Positions 8,404 through 15,871 of a stretch of 17,780 nt of DNA are shown here, piece by piece. Below the pieces are notes generated by a model. The model saw nothing but the letters and a program-made list of their open reading frames with translations, was not told where the DNA came from and searched no databases. The position numbers and the translations under genes are program-made. The first letter of the stretch is position 1. Each line of letters begins with the position of its first letter. Location of the stretch: assembly GCA_020441605.1 (NCBI GenBank), contig JAGRLX010000130.1, positions 1 to 17,780 on the forward strand. The letters run 5' to 3'. Source of the DNA: Alphaproteobacteria bacterium (GTDB lineage: Bacteria > Pseudomonadota > Alphaproteobacteria > Rhizobiales > Aestuariivirgaceae).

Positions 8404-9485
8404 GCCTTCTCGACCTGACTTTCCCGATCCTGCGTCCGATCCTCCATGGTCTGGATGCGGAGACCGCCCACGGCATGACCATTGGCCTCCTGTCGCGACT
8501 GCCGAGGCGGGCCGTCCCCGCATCCGATCCGCGGCTAGCCGTCAATCTCCTTGGGCTGATGTTTCCCAACCCGCTGGGCCTGGCAGCCGGCTTTGACAAG
8601 AATGCCGAGGTCCCGGACACCATGCTGGGCATGGGATTTGGCTTCACCGAAGTTGGAACCGTGACACCCCGGCCGCAAACGGGAAATCCGCGCCCGCGCC
8701 TGTTCCGGCTTTCAGAGGATCGCGCCGTCATCAACCGCATGGGCTTCAACAACCAAGGCCATGGCGCCATGCTCCGGCGCCTCGAGGCACGCCGGACCAA
8801 TGGCGGCATCGTCGGGGTCAATATCGGCGCCAACAAGGACGCGAGCGACCGGGTCGCCGACTATGCGGCCGGCATTGCCGCCTTTTCAGATGTTGCGTCC
8901 TATTTCACCGTCAACATCTCCTCGCCCAACACACCGGGTCTCCGCGCCCTCCAGTCGCGAGCCGAACTTGAGATACTGCTGGCGCGGTTGAACGAGGTTC
9001 GCGTCGGTCAGGATCGCCGGCCACCCATGCTGTTGAAGATCGCCCCGGATCTGCGCGACGATGAACTGGAGGACATCGTCCGCTGTTGCGAAGGCGGCGC
9101 GGTGGATGGCCTGATCGTCTCCAATACCACCCTGCGCCGCGACGGCCTCGTGTCGCCGCTGCGCGCCGAAGCCGGTGGGCTGTCCGGTGCTCCGCTCTTC
9201 GACCTGTCGACACGGATGCTGGCGAAGACCTATCTCCTTACGGGTGGCAACCTACCCCTGATTGGCGTGGGCGGCGTTTCCAGCGCCGAAGCGGCGTGGA
9301 CCAAGTTCGTTGCCGGGGCCAGCCTGATTCAATTGTATTCGGCGCTGGTCTATGATGGGCCTGGACTCGTATCTGACATTCTGGGTGGGCTTGCGCAGCG
9401 CCTTGCCCGCGAGGGCGGAGATTTTGCATCCATCCGCGGGCGTAGCGCCGCCGCCATTGCTCACCAGGGGCTTAAAGGCACATAG
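8400..9485 (+). CDS. pyrD: Dihydroorotate dehydrogenase (quinone), class 2
   Basis: This 361-residue flavoenzyme oxidises dihydroorotate to orotate and passes electrons to the quinone pool, the fourth step of pyrimidine synthesis, at the inner membrane face. Motifs along the TIM barrel are GLAAGFDKN (about 60-68), EVGTVTP (84-90), NRMGFNN (112-118), NISSPNTPGLR (172-182, carrying the class 2 catalytic serine), KIAPDL, VSNTTL and the phosphate-binding IGVGGV. The N-terminal helical extension (LLDLTFPILRPILHGLDAE) is the membrane-associating segment that separates class 2 from the soluble class 1 enzymes. It starts in an ATGA overlap with the DUF952 gene. Its last 25 bases overlap the 3' end of the convergent solute-binding-protein gene. 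Confidence 0.96.
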   Translation: MSLLDLTFPILRPILHGLDAETAHGMTIGLLSRLPRRAVPASDPRLAVNLLGLMFPNPLGLAAGFDKNAEVPDTMLGMGFGFTEVGTVTPRPQTGNPRPRLFRLSEDRAVINRMGFNNQGHGAMLRRLEARRTNGGIVGVNIGANKDASDRVADYAAGIAAFSDVASYFTVNISSPNTPGLRALQSRAELEILLARLNEVRVGQDRRPPMLLKIAPDLRDDELEDIVRCCEGGAVDGLIVSNTTLRRDGLVSPLRAEAGGLSGAPLFDLSTRMLAKTYLLTGGNLPLIGVGGVSSAEAAWTKFVAGASLIQLYSALVYDGPGLVSDILGGLAQRLAREGGDFASIRGRSAAAIAHQGLKGT

Positions 9486-10324
9486 GCATTGAAGATCTTG
9501 GAGGTGAGACCCTTGGCCTCGGTCATGTCGAGTCCGTAGTCGAGGGCGGCGCGCAGGTCATCCCGGTCTGCCCTCACCAGGAAGGCGAAATTGCGGCTGA
9601 AATGGTCGAAATCCGAGTAGGCGCCGCCGAGCAGGCGGCAGCATCCTTGTGAATCCGCTCCGGCCACCCAGTAGATCGTTCGCAGGTTGTCGCCGAACAC
9701 GGCGTCGACATTGCCGGTTCGCAGCGCGGTCCGCGCATCGGCTTCTCCGGGGAAGGTCACGATGTCGGAGTTTCCATAAAAGGTTTCGAGCCAGCGCGCA
9801 TGGACAGTGTCCTTCACCACGCCTATGCGCTTTCCGTAAAGGCTTGCCGCGTCTCCACCGGCCAGCGGATTGCCGCTGAGCACGGTGAAGCGGCCCATGG
9901 TGCGGAAATAAGGACGCGTCATTGCAGCGACATTGAGAGTGGCCTCGTCAATGCGGGGGCCTGAGATCACGGCATCCGCTTCACCCGCAGCAAGGGCTTT
10001 GAGCAGCGTATCCCCTGGCATCAACGTCACCTCGCAGCGCAGCCGCGCTTCGGCGCAGGAGGCGAGGGCCAGTTCGACAGCCAGGCCCGCCGGCCCGCCG
10101 CTCTGGGAGGCAAAGCTGAAAGGCGGAAAGTCAGCATCGGCCAAAAGCCGGATCGGCGAGGACCCCGCCACTTCGGGAACGGTCAGGGCCGCGCCAGGGT
10201 GCCGGAACCGCGGCATATCATAGGCCGCGGCCAGTCGCGGGCTGGAAAATACAATTATAACGAGTGTTAACGTTAGGAGAAACACCCGGTGATTGGTTGT
10301 GACGTTTACGTTAGGGCGCTTCAT
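9461..10324 (-). CDS. Orphan periplasmic solute-binding protein, family 3 type
   Basis: A 287-residue exported protein resembling family 3 (amino-acid type) extracellular solute-binding proteins. Residues 1-34 form a signal peptide: basic N-region, hydrophobic FLLTLTLVIIVF, cleavage likely after LAAA. The mature part has the opening strand IRLLADADFPPFSF, then GGPAGLAVELALASC, the GEADAVISG segment typical of the hinge region, and YGKRIGVVKDT plus GNVDAVFGDN of the second lobe. No ABC permease or ATPase genes are adjacent, so it may serve a distant transporter or a sensory role; the ligand is unknown. The open frame extends 20 residues upstream, but ATG 10324 gives a canonical signal peptide. 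It is convergent with pyrD (25-base overlap) and divergent from the glycosyltransferase, with only 21 bases between the two starts. Confidence 0.75.
   Translation of the reverse strand: MKRPNVNVTTNHRVFLLTLTLVIIVFSSPRLAAAYDMPRFRHPGAALTVPEVAGSSPIRLLADADFPPFSFASQSGGPAGLAVELALASCAEARLRCEVTLMPGDTLLKALAAGEADAVISGPRIDEATLNVAAMTRPYFRTMGRFTVLSGNPLAGGDAASLYGKRIGVVKDTVHARWLETFYGNSDIVTFPGEADARTALRTGNVDAVFGDNLRTIYWVAGADSQGCCRLLGGAYSDFDHFSRNFAFLVRADRDDLRAALDYGLDMTEAKGLTSKIFNAYVPLSPW
10266..10315. repeat. Direct repeat GTTWACGTTAGG, 38-bp period
   Basis: GTTAACGTTAGG (10266-10277) and GTTTACGTTAGG (10304-10315) match at 11 of 12 positions. They lie inside the signal-peptide codons of the solute-binding-protein gene, which is also where the promoter of the divergent glycosyltransferase must lie. 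A regulator site is possible; chance codon similarity is the alternative. Confidence 0.3.
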
Positions 10325-10345
10325 TGATTGACGCGACGAGAACTT

Positions 10346-12148
10346 ATGCCGATGTCCGACAGATTGCATTTCAATGACATGCATTCCTACCAGGGTTTCA
10401 ATGAAGCCGCGGATCTTGGCGACATCATAGCGCCGCCATCAGGCGATGTCTTGCCTCGCCTGAGTGTATGGTCTCTGGCTGACGCCCTGCGCCGTCTTCC
10501 CGATGATGAACTGGCGCTGTCTCTGCGAACCAAGCTGGTCCCTCTCATCTCGATTCCCGGTCTCAAGCTTTTTGCTGCCTGCGACAAATCGGCCCAAGAC
10601 ATGGCCAGGGCCGACGGCCTCAAGGTTGTGGCCGAGTCGTCGGCAGCCGAATTCATCGATGCTGCGCGGCGGGCCCATGGGCCACGGATCCTGGATGAGG
10701 CCACCAATGGTCTGGCCCGGCGCACACCCCAACTGTCGGCCAGCCGGCGCTTGACCATAGGGCAGACCATCGTGATTGCAGCGACCGCCCTGTCACTCGC
10801 CGTCGCCATCGCGCTGCTGCCCGGCGCCTTTGTGTGGACGCTGCTGAGTTTCATGGCAGGATTGTTCTTTCTTTCGGTGATTGCGCTTCGCCTCCTGTGC
10901 CTCATGCCCAGGCCCAGATCGGTGGGCGAATCAGCACCACGGCTCACCGATGCCGAATTGCCTGCCTATTCGGTGCTGGTTCCCCTGTTCCGCGAGACGT
11001 CGGTATTGGGTCAGCTCCTCAACGCCTTGACCCGGCTCGATTATCCTGTCCACAAGCTCGATATCAAGCTCATTCTCGAAGAGAGCGACATCCTCATGCA
11101 GAGGGCACTCTTGACCTTGCCCCTTCCGCCGCAATTCGATGTTCTGGTGGTCCCATCCGGCAAACCGCAGACCAAACCGCGCGCCTTGAACTATGCCCTG
11201 CAGTTCGCCCGTGGCCAGCTGCTCACGATCTTTGATGCCGAAGATATCCCGGAACCCGTGCAACTTCGTCGCGCTGCCGAAGCCTTCGCCGTCTGCCCTG
11301 AGGATGTCGCCTGCCTTCAGGCCCAGTTGGTCTTCTATAATCCCAATGAGAACTGGCTCACGCGGCAGTTCACCATCGAATACGCGACGCTTTTCAGCCT
11401 GATCCTGCCCGCCCTCGCAGCCCACCACTTGCCGCTGCCGCTCGGTGGAACCTCCAACCATTTCCGCACCAATATCTTGCGCCGCATCGGCGCCTGGGAT
11501 CCTTACAATGTTACCGAGGATGCCGATCTGGGAATGCGCCTGGCGCGGTTGGGCTACGACACGGGCACGATAGAGGGGCGCACCTACGAGGAAGCCAATG
11601 TCAGGCTACTGAACTGGATAAGGCAGCGTGCCCGATGGATGAAGGGTTTCCTCGCCACATGGCTCGTCCATATGCGTGATCCGCGCCGGGCCCACGCCGA
11701 ACTTGGACCGGCGGGCTTCTGGAGCATGCAAGGAATGACGCTCGGCGTCTTCGCCTCAGCGCTGCTGCATCCCTTCTGCATGCTGGCAGTAGTGGTGGTG
11801 ACGGTGACCATGCCGCCGGGACAGAGGCTGGACCACCCATCGCTGATCGCGCTGGCAGGACTGAGTCTGCTCATTCTCGTGTTGGGCTATGCGGTAACCA
11901 TGATTGCCGGGCACCGCGCCATTCGTGACTTGGGCATATCCCGGTGGTGGCTGCCGATCCTGACTATGCCGGCCTACTGGATGCTGATGTCGGCTGCAGC
12001 CTGGCTGGCACTCTGGCAGTTCATCGTGGCGCCCTTCCATTGGAACAAGACCGAGCACGGCCTTTCCGCCTTCCAACGGCGGCGCAGGAAAGCCAAGGCC
12101 GATCGTTCAAAATCCATCAAACGCATAAATCATTCGTACACTGATTAA
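10346..12148 (+). CDS. Membrane glycosyltransferase, family 2 (polysaccharide synthase type)
   Basis: A 600-residue inner-membrane enzyme expected to polymerise or transfer sugars from nucleotide-sugar donors. All the processive GT2 landmarks are present: ESD of LILEESD (about 245-248), the DxD site DAED (297-300), TED (390-392) and QRARW (427-431). Two membrane segments precede the catalytic domain (about 138-187) and about four follow it (465-562), as in PgaC/BcsA-like synthases. Residues 44-130 resemble the T2SSE_N/MshEN fold seen ahead of some alphaproteobacterial GT2 enzymes; the canonical c-di-GMP motif is not evident. The polymer cannot be named. Start: ATG 10346 chosen (weak GACGAG upstream); TTG 10328 and ATG 10352 are alternatives. 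The tail is Lys/Arg-rich. The pilus operon follows 208 bases downstream. Confidence 0.82.
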   Translation: MPMSDRLHFNDMHSYQGFNEAADLGDIIAPPSGDVLPRLSVWSLADALRRLPDDELALSLRTKLVPLISIPGLKLFAACDKSAQDMARADGLKVVAESSAAEFIDAARRAHGPRILDEATNGLARRTPQLSASRRLTIGQTIVIAATALSLAVAIALLPGAFVWTLLSFMAGLFFLSVIALRLLCLMPRPRSVGESAPRLTDAELPAYSVLVPLFRETSVLGQLLNALTRLDYPVHKLDIKLILEESDILMQRALLTLPLPPQFDVLVVPSGKPQTKPRALNYALQFARGQLLTIFDAEDIPEPVQLRRAAEAFAVCPEDVACLQAQLVFYNPNENWLTRQFTIEYATLFSLILPALAAHHLPLPLGGTSNHFRTNILRRIGAWDPYNVTEDADLGMRLARLGYDTGTIEGRTYEEANVRLLNWIRQRARWMKGFLATWLVHMRDPRRAHAELGPAGFWSMQGMTLGVFASALLHPFCMLAVVVVTVTMPPGQRLDHPSLIALAGLSLLILVLGYAVTMIAGHRAIRDLGISRWWLPILTMPAYWMLMSAAAWLALWQFIVAPFHWNKTEHGLSAFQRRRRKAKADRSKSIKRINHSYTD

Positions 12149-12211
12149 TACAAGACCGATCAACCGCTTGCAGCGATGTGATTCAAATCGGGTCAGCGAT
12201 TCATCTCCCTG

Positions 12212-12240
12212 TTTACTGTCTTTCTCTACCGCAACTTAAT
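12212..12240 (+). promoter_or_regulatory. Candidate promoter of the pilus operon
   Basis: TTTACT (12212-12217) and CTTAAT (12235-12240) are 17 bases apart; each matches four of six consensus bases. This would leave a leader of about 110 bases before the pilin ATG. The 208-base gap (12149-12356) also holds CAGCGAT twice (12171-12177 and 12194-12200), a GATT-CA-AATC dyad (12180-12189) and the palindrome CGCTAGCG (12241-12248). I see no gene or intrinsic terminator in it. Confidence 0.3.
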
Positions 12241-12356
12241 CGCTAGCGTGGTAGAAAAGCTTACGGTACGGCGGCTGGTCCGGGATACAGGTGAACAAGA
12301 CCCAGATTTTCGTCGTGGCCAATATTGCGTCTCCAACGTTCAACTAGGAAACTGTC

Positions 12357-12785
12357 ATGCGTAAATATCTTTTGCCCATTATCGCCGGTGCCATGGCGAT
12401 CGGTTCGACCTCGGCCTTCGCGCTCCAGGCCAGCGACAACTTCCAGGCTCGCATCACCATCCAGACCAGCTGCATCGTCACGGCCGACGACCTCGACTTC
12501 GGCAACGTCGGCGTCATCGTCGGCGGCGAAGCGGCTTCGGCGAATGTCGATGTCAACTGCTCGGCCGGTACGGCCTACACGCTGTCCTTCGACAGCGCGT
12601 CGATCGTCACGTCCTACAACTCCAGCATGGTCAACGGCGGCAGCTCGGTTGACTACTCGGCCGCAATTTCCGGCGGCGGCGGCACGGGCCCGGCCACCTT
12701 CACGATCAACGGCGTCCTGCCCAACCAGGTCACTCCGGCTGCCGGCATCTATACCGACAACCAGACCGTCTACGTGAATTATTGA
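12357..12785 (+). CDS. Csu-type major pilin (SCPU / spore coat U domain)
   Basis: A 142-residue secreted fibre subunit of the archaic chaperone-usher class. Residues 1-22 are a signal peptide (MRKYLLPIIAGAMAIGSTSAFA). The mature N-terminus ASDNFQARITIQTSC would be the donor strand that completes the neighbouring subunit. The core has the conserved pair C39 and C68, likely a disulfide, in TSCIVTADDLDFG and VNCSAGTAY. The C-terminal strand YTDNQTVYVNY ends in an aromatic residue, as in this family. The 'spore coat U' name is historical, since such proteins form pili in Gram-negative bacteria. The start has an AGGA site a few bases upstream. It is the first gene of a four-gene operon; the next starts 28 bases later. 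It is probably the most abundant product, but there is no separate attenuator hairpin behind it. Confidence 0.9.
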   Translation: MRKYLLPIIAGAMAIGSTSAFALQASDNFQARITIQTSCIVTADDLDFGNVGVIVGGEAASANVDVNCSAGTAYTLSFDSASIVTSYNSSMVNGGSSVDYSAAISGGGGTGPATFTINGVLPNQVTPAAGIYTDNQTVYVNY

Positions 12786-12813
12786 TATCAAGACCAAGAA
12801 TACGAGTACTGAC

Positions 12814-13536
12814 ATGCGCTCCTGGATTTCCGCACTTCTTGCGACTGCAGCGATCATCGCGGCGCCGGTTTCGGCCGATGCCTCGTCCTTGCAGATCACC
12901 CCAGTCAACATCGAAGTTCCGGCTCCAGGAGCCGCATCCAAGGTAACGCTCGCGAACAATGGTTCCGAGCAGCTCTCGGCCCAGATACGCGTGTTCAAAT
13001 GGGTTCAGAAGAATGGCAAGGACGTGCTGGAAGAGACGCGTGACGTCGTCGCCAGTCCACCTGCCATGAAGATCGGAGCTGGCAAGAAGAGTGTCATCCG
13101 CGTGGTTCGGGTGAACAAGAAACCAGCGGCGAGCGAGGAATCCTATCGCCTCATCGTCGACGAAATTCCTGCTCCCCCCAAACCCGGAAAGGCCGGCGTT
13201 GGCTTTGCCATTCGCTATTCGGTGCCGGTCTTCTTCTCCAAGCCCGGCGAGGACGTCGAGTTGTCATGGAAGGCTTCCGTTGCCAATGGCCAGCTGACGC
13301 TCAAGGCTGAGAATGCCGGCGGCCGACGCGTCAGGCTCGCGGCATTGAAGGTCGTGGGCAACAACGGAAAATCGGTCAGCTTCGGTTCCGGCCTGTCCGG
13401 ATATGTGCTTGGCCAGTCACTTAAAACATGGACCGCGAAGGCGAAGTCGATTGCGCCGGGCGGTATCATCAAGATCGTGGCGCAGGGCGACAATGGCCCC
13501 ATTGAAGCGACAGCGAAGGTGCAGGCGGCAAACTAA
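12814..13536 (+). CDS. Periplasmic pilus chaperone (CsuC/PapD family)
   Basis: A 240-residue periplasmic chaperone that caps folding pilin subunits by donor-strand complementation and hands them to the usher. Residues 1-23 or so form the signal peptide (ISALLATAAIIAAPVSADA). Domain 1 (about 25-145) is PapD-like, with KVTLANNGSEQLSAQIRVFKW early on, then the EESYRLIVDEIP strand (about 108-119) and FAIRYSVPVFF (131-141), the hallmark end of the first domain. Domain 2 follows and is shorter, as in archaic chaperones. Ribosome binding is weak (GAG about eight bases before the ATG), so it may rely partly on coupling to the pilin gene 28 bases upstream. The last 44 bases overlap the start of the usher gene in another frame. 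Confidence 0.9.
   Translation: MRSWISALLATAAIIAAPVSADASSLQITPVNIEVPAPGAASKVTLANNGSEQLSAQIRVFKWVQKNGKDVLEETRDVVASPPAMKIGAGKKSVIRVVRVNKKPAASEESYRLIVDEIPAPPKPGKAGVGFAIRYSVPVFFSKPGEDVELSWKASVANGQLTLKAENAGGRRVRLAALKVVGNNGKSVSFGSGLSGYVLGQSLKTWTAKAKSIAPGGIIKIVAQGDNGPIEATAKVQAAN
13484..13487 (+). promoter_or_regulatory. RBS that selects the usher start within the chaperone gene
   Basis: AGGG lies five bases before ATG 13493, inside the 3' end of the chaperone gene. No ATG, GTG or TTG exists in the usher frame between 13493 and the signal-peptide codons, so this start is the only short one available. Confidence 0.5.
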
Positions 13537-15871
13537 CGCCGGACTGGTCTTCCTGGTCGCACTGCTGCTGGCTCTGGTTTCACCAGAGCTGGCCCGGGCC
13601 GATTCGGAACCCGCTCCGCTGCAACTCGAAATCAGCATGAACGGCTTTGCGCTGAATGTGATCGGCGCCTTTGCCCTGATGCCGGATGGACGGATTGCCT
13701 CGCCCCGCTCCGAATTGCTCGAACTGGGAATCGCCGTCCCTGGCGACGGACCGCCGGATGAACTGATCCCGCTACATTCGATCGCCGGCCTCTCGTATGT
13801 GTACGATGATGAACTGCAGACCATTGAACTGGAGGTGGCCAGCAGCTCGCGCGTCGCCAAGGGTATTGACGCCTCCAGTGACGGGGATGCGCCAGAACCG
13901 ATGAGCGGCAATGGCATGGTGCTGAACTACGGCGCCTATGCAGCGGCCAGCTACAATATCCAGGATTCGCTGCTGGACGTGAATGGCGGGTCCTTGTCGC
14001 TTGACGCGCGCGCCTTCTCGGACCTTGGAACATTGCAGCAGACCGGCGTCATTGGCACGACCACCTTTTCCGACATGACTGCCCTGCGTCTCGACACCGT
14101 GTGGTCGCGCTCGGATCCGAAGCGAATGCTGACCTATCAGATTGGCGACATTGTCAGTGGCGGCCTCAACTGGACAAGGCCGGTGCGCCTCGGCGGCGGG
14201 CAGGTGCGGCGCAATTTCGGCCTGAGGCCCGATCTGATCACCATGCCCCTGCCGGGTATCGAGGGCTCTGCTGCCGTTCCCTCGACGCTCGACGTCTATA
14301 TCGACGGCATCAAGTCCTACTCCAACAAGGTGCAGGAAGGTCCGTTCAAGATCGACAGCATTCCCGTCTTCACCAATTCCGGAACGGCGAAGGTGGTGCT
14401 GACCGACTCGACCGGGCGCGAGGTCGAATCGGAAACCGAATTCTATGCCTCGCCTGACATGTTGAAGACCGACCTGCTCGACTTCTCGGTCGAAGCGGGC
14501 GTCGTGCGCCGTTCCTACGGCACGGAGAGCTTCGACTATGGGTCCGAACCTGCGGCGGTTGCGAGTCTGCGTTACGGCGTGAGCGACATCATTACCGGTG
14601 AAGCCCATGCAGAAGCTGGCATGGGGCTCTATGATGCGGGTGTGGGGGCTCTGCTCAATGGCGGGCGCTTTGGCATCTTCAATGCGGCGGTTGCGGCCAG
14701 CAGCCATGAAGGTGATCTTGGCCTGTTCCTTCATGCCGGATGGGAGGCGCAATTCGGCAGGCTCGGCATTTCAGCGTCCTCAAGCCGCGCCTTTGGCGGC
14801 TTCAAGGATCTTGCGGCGGTGTCGGCGATACCTTCCGATGATGAGGATAGCGCCGACGTGCCCCGCGCCCTCGATCAACTGTCCCTCACCTACAGCTTCC
14901 CGGAGCTGCAATCCGGGGTAGGCTTGAGTTTCATCCATCGCGAAGCCGCTGACGGCGAGCGTGCGCTGATCCTCAGCGGCAGCTATTCCCAGAATTTCTC
15001 CAACAACATGGCCTTCTATGCGACGGCCTTTGCCGATTTCGGGGATGAAAGGGAGTATGGCGCCTTCGCTGGCCTGTCGATACCCCTGGGCAAGACCATG
15101 ACCGCTTCGACCAGCGGCAGCCTGAGCAAGGATGGATGGAGCGCCGCCGCGGATGTCTCCAAGCCATATGGGGACGAAGAATTGCCCGTGGCATGGCGTG
15201 TCTCGCATGCGGAAGGTGAAAGCCGCTACTCGGCGGCAAGTGGTTCGGTGCGCACCAGCAAGGGCGTTCTCGAAGGTAACATCATCCAGGGCGACGACAA
15301 GTTGCGGGCGAACGCTTCCCTCGACGGATCGTTGGTGTGGACCGGCAGTGACGTCATGGCTGGGCGGCATATTCACGATGCCTTTGCAATCGTCGATGCC
15401 GGCGCCGAAGGCGTGACCGTCGAATACGAGAATCGCTATGCCGGAAAGACCGGCAGCAACGGCAAGCTGCTGCTGCCGTCGCTCAACGCCTACCAGAAGA
15501 ACAAGATTGCCATCGACGTTGCCGACCTGCCGATCAATGCCGAGTTCCAGGAAACCGAGAGCATCGTGGTGCCACGCGAAATGTCGGGCATCCTGGTGAG
15601 TTTTGGCGTCAAGAAGGACCAGACCGCCGCGCTTGTCATCCTGGTCGACCAGGATGGCAAGGTGATCCCTGAAAGTTCCGAGGTGACGATCGAGGGAACC
15701 GACGAGTCCTTCCTTGTCGGCTACGACGGACAAGTCTATCTCACCGGCGTCAGCGACACGACCAGACTTACGGTGAAATATGCTGGTAACCATTGTCAGG
15801 CCACATTTGCCTACAGCCCCGACAATGAGAGCCAGACCACCATCGGACCCGTGACATGCACGCAAATGTGA
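13493..15871 (+). CDS. Outer-membrane pilus usher (CsuD/FimD family)
   Basis: This 792-residue protein forms the 24-stranded outer-membrane pore through which the pilus is assembled and secreted. Starting at ATG 13493 gives a textbook signal peptide: basic KRQRRCRRQ, hydrophobic AGLVFLVALLLALVS, cleavage near LARA-DS. The N-terminal periplasmic domain follows (to about 125). The barrel contains the plug region with the conserved GLRPDLITMPLPGIEGSA and STLDVYIDG, KVQEGPFKIDSIP and STGREVESETEFY. The C-terminal domains include HDAFAIVDAG, VTVEYENRYAGKTGSNGKLLLPSL and a final cysteine pair in GNHCQATF and GPVTCTQM. Length is normal for archaic ushers. A longer start at 13403 would lack a signal peptide at the N-terminus. 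It overlaps the chaperone by 44 bases and the adhesin gene by 16, pointing to coupled translation. Confidence 0.92.
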   Translation: MAPLKRQRRCRRQTNAGLVFLVALLLALVSPELARADSEPAPLQLEISMNGFALNVIGAFALMPDGRIASPRSELLELGIAVPGDGPPDELIPLHSIAGLSYVYDDELQTIELEVASSSRVAKGIDASSDGDAPEPMSGNGMVLNYGAYAAASYNIQDSLLDVNGGSLSLDARAFSDLGTLQQTGVIGTTTFSDMTALRLDTVWSRSDPKRMLTYQIGDIVSGGLNWTRPVRLGGGQVRRNFGLRPDLITMPLPGIEGSAAVPSTLDVYIDGIKSYSNKVQEGPFKIDSIPVFTNSGTAKVVLTDSTGREVESETEFYASPDMLKTDLLDFSVEAGVVRRSYGTESFDYGSEPAAVASLRYGVSDIITGEAHAEAGMGLYDAGVGALLNGGRFGIFNAAVAASSHEGDLGLFLHAGWEAQFGRLGISASSSRAFGGFKDLAAVSAIPSDDEDSADVPRALDQLSLTYSFPELQSGVGLSFIHREAADGERALILSGSYSQNFSNNMAFYATAFADFGDEREYGAFAGLSIPLGKTMTASTSGSLSKDGWSAAADVSKPYGDEELPVAWRVSHAEGESRYSAASGSVRTSKGVLEGNIIQGDDKLRANASLDGSLVWTGSDVMAGRHIHDAFAIVDAGAEGVTVEYENRYAGKTGSNGKLLLPSLNAYQKNKIAIDVADLPINAEFQETESIVVPREMSGILVSFGVKKDQTAALVILVDQDGKVIPESSEVTIEGTDESFLVGYDGQVYLTGVSDTTRLTVKYAGNHCQATFAYSPDNESQTTIGPVTCTQM

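Noticed and set aside
7955..8836. A 294-residue N-terminal extension of the S24 repressor
   Set aside because: It overlaps DUF952 and pyrD antisense, is Arg/Pro-rich, and the helix-turn-helix domain begins right at ATG 7954.
14780..15865. A 361-codon open frame antisense to the usher gene
   Set aside because: No recognisable family and no ribosome binding site; the usher frame carries conserved motifs throughout.
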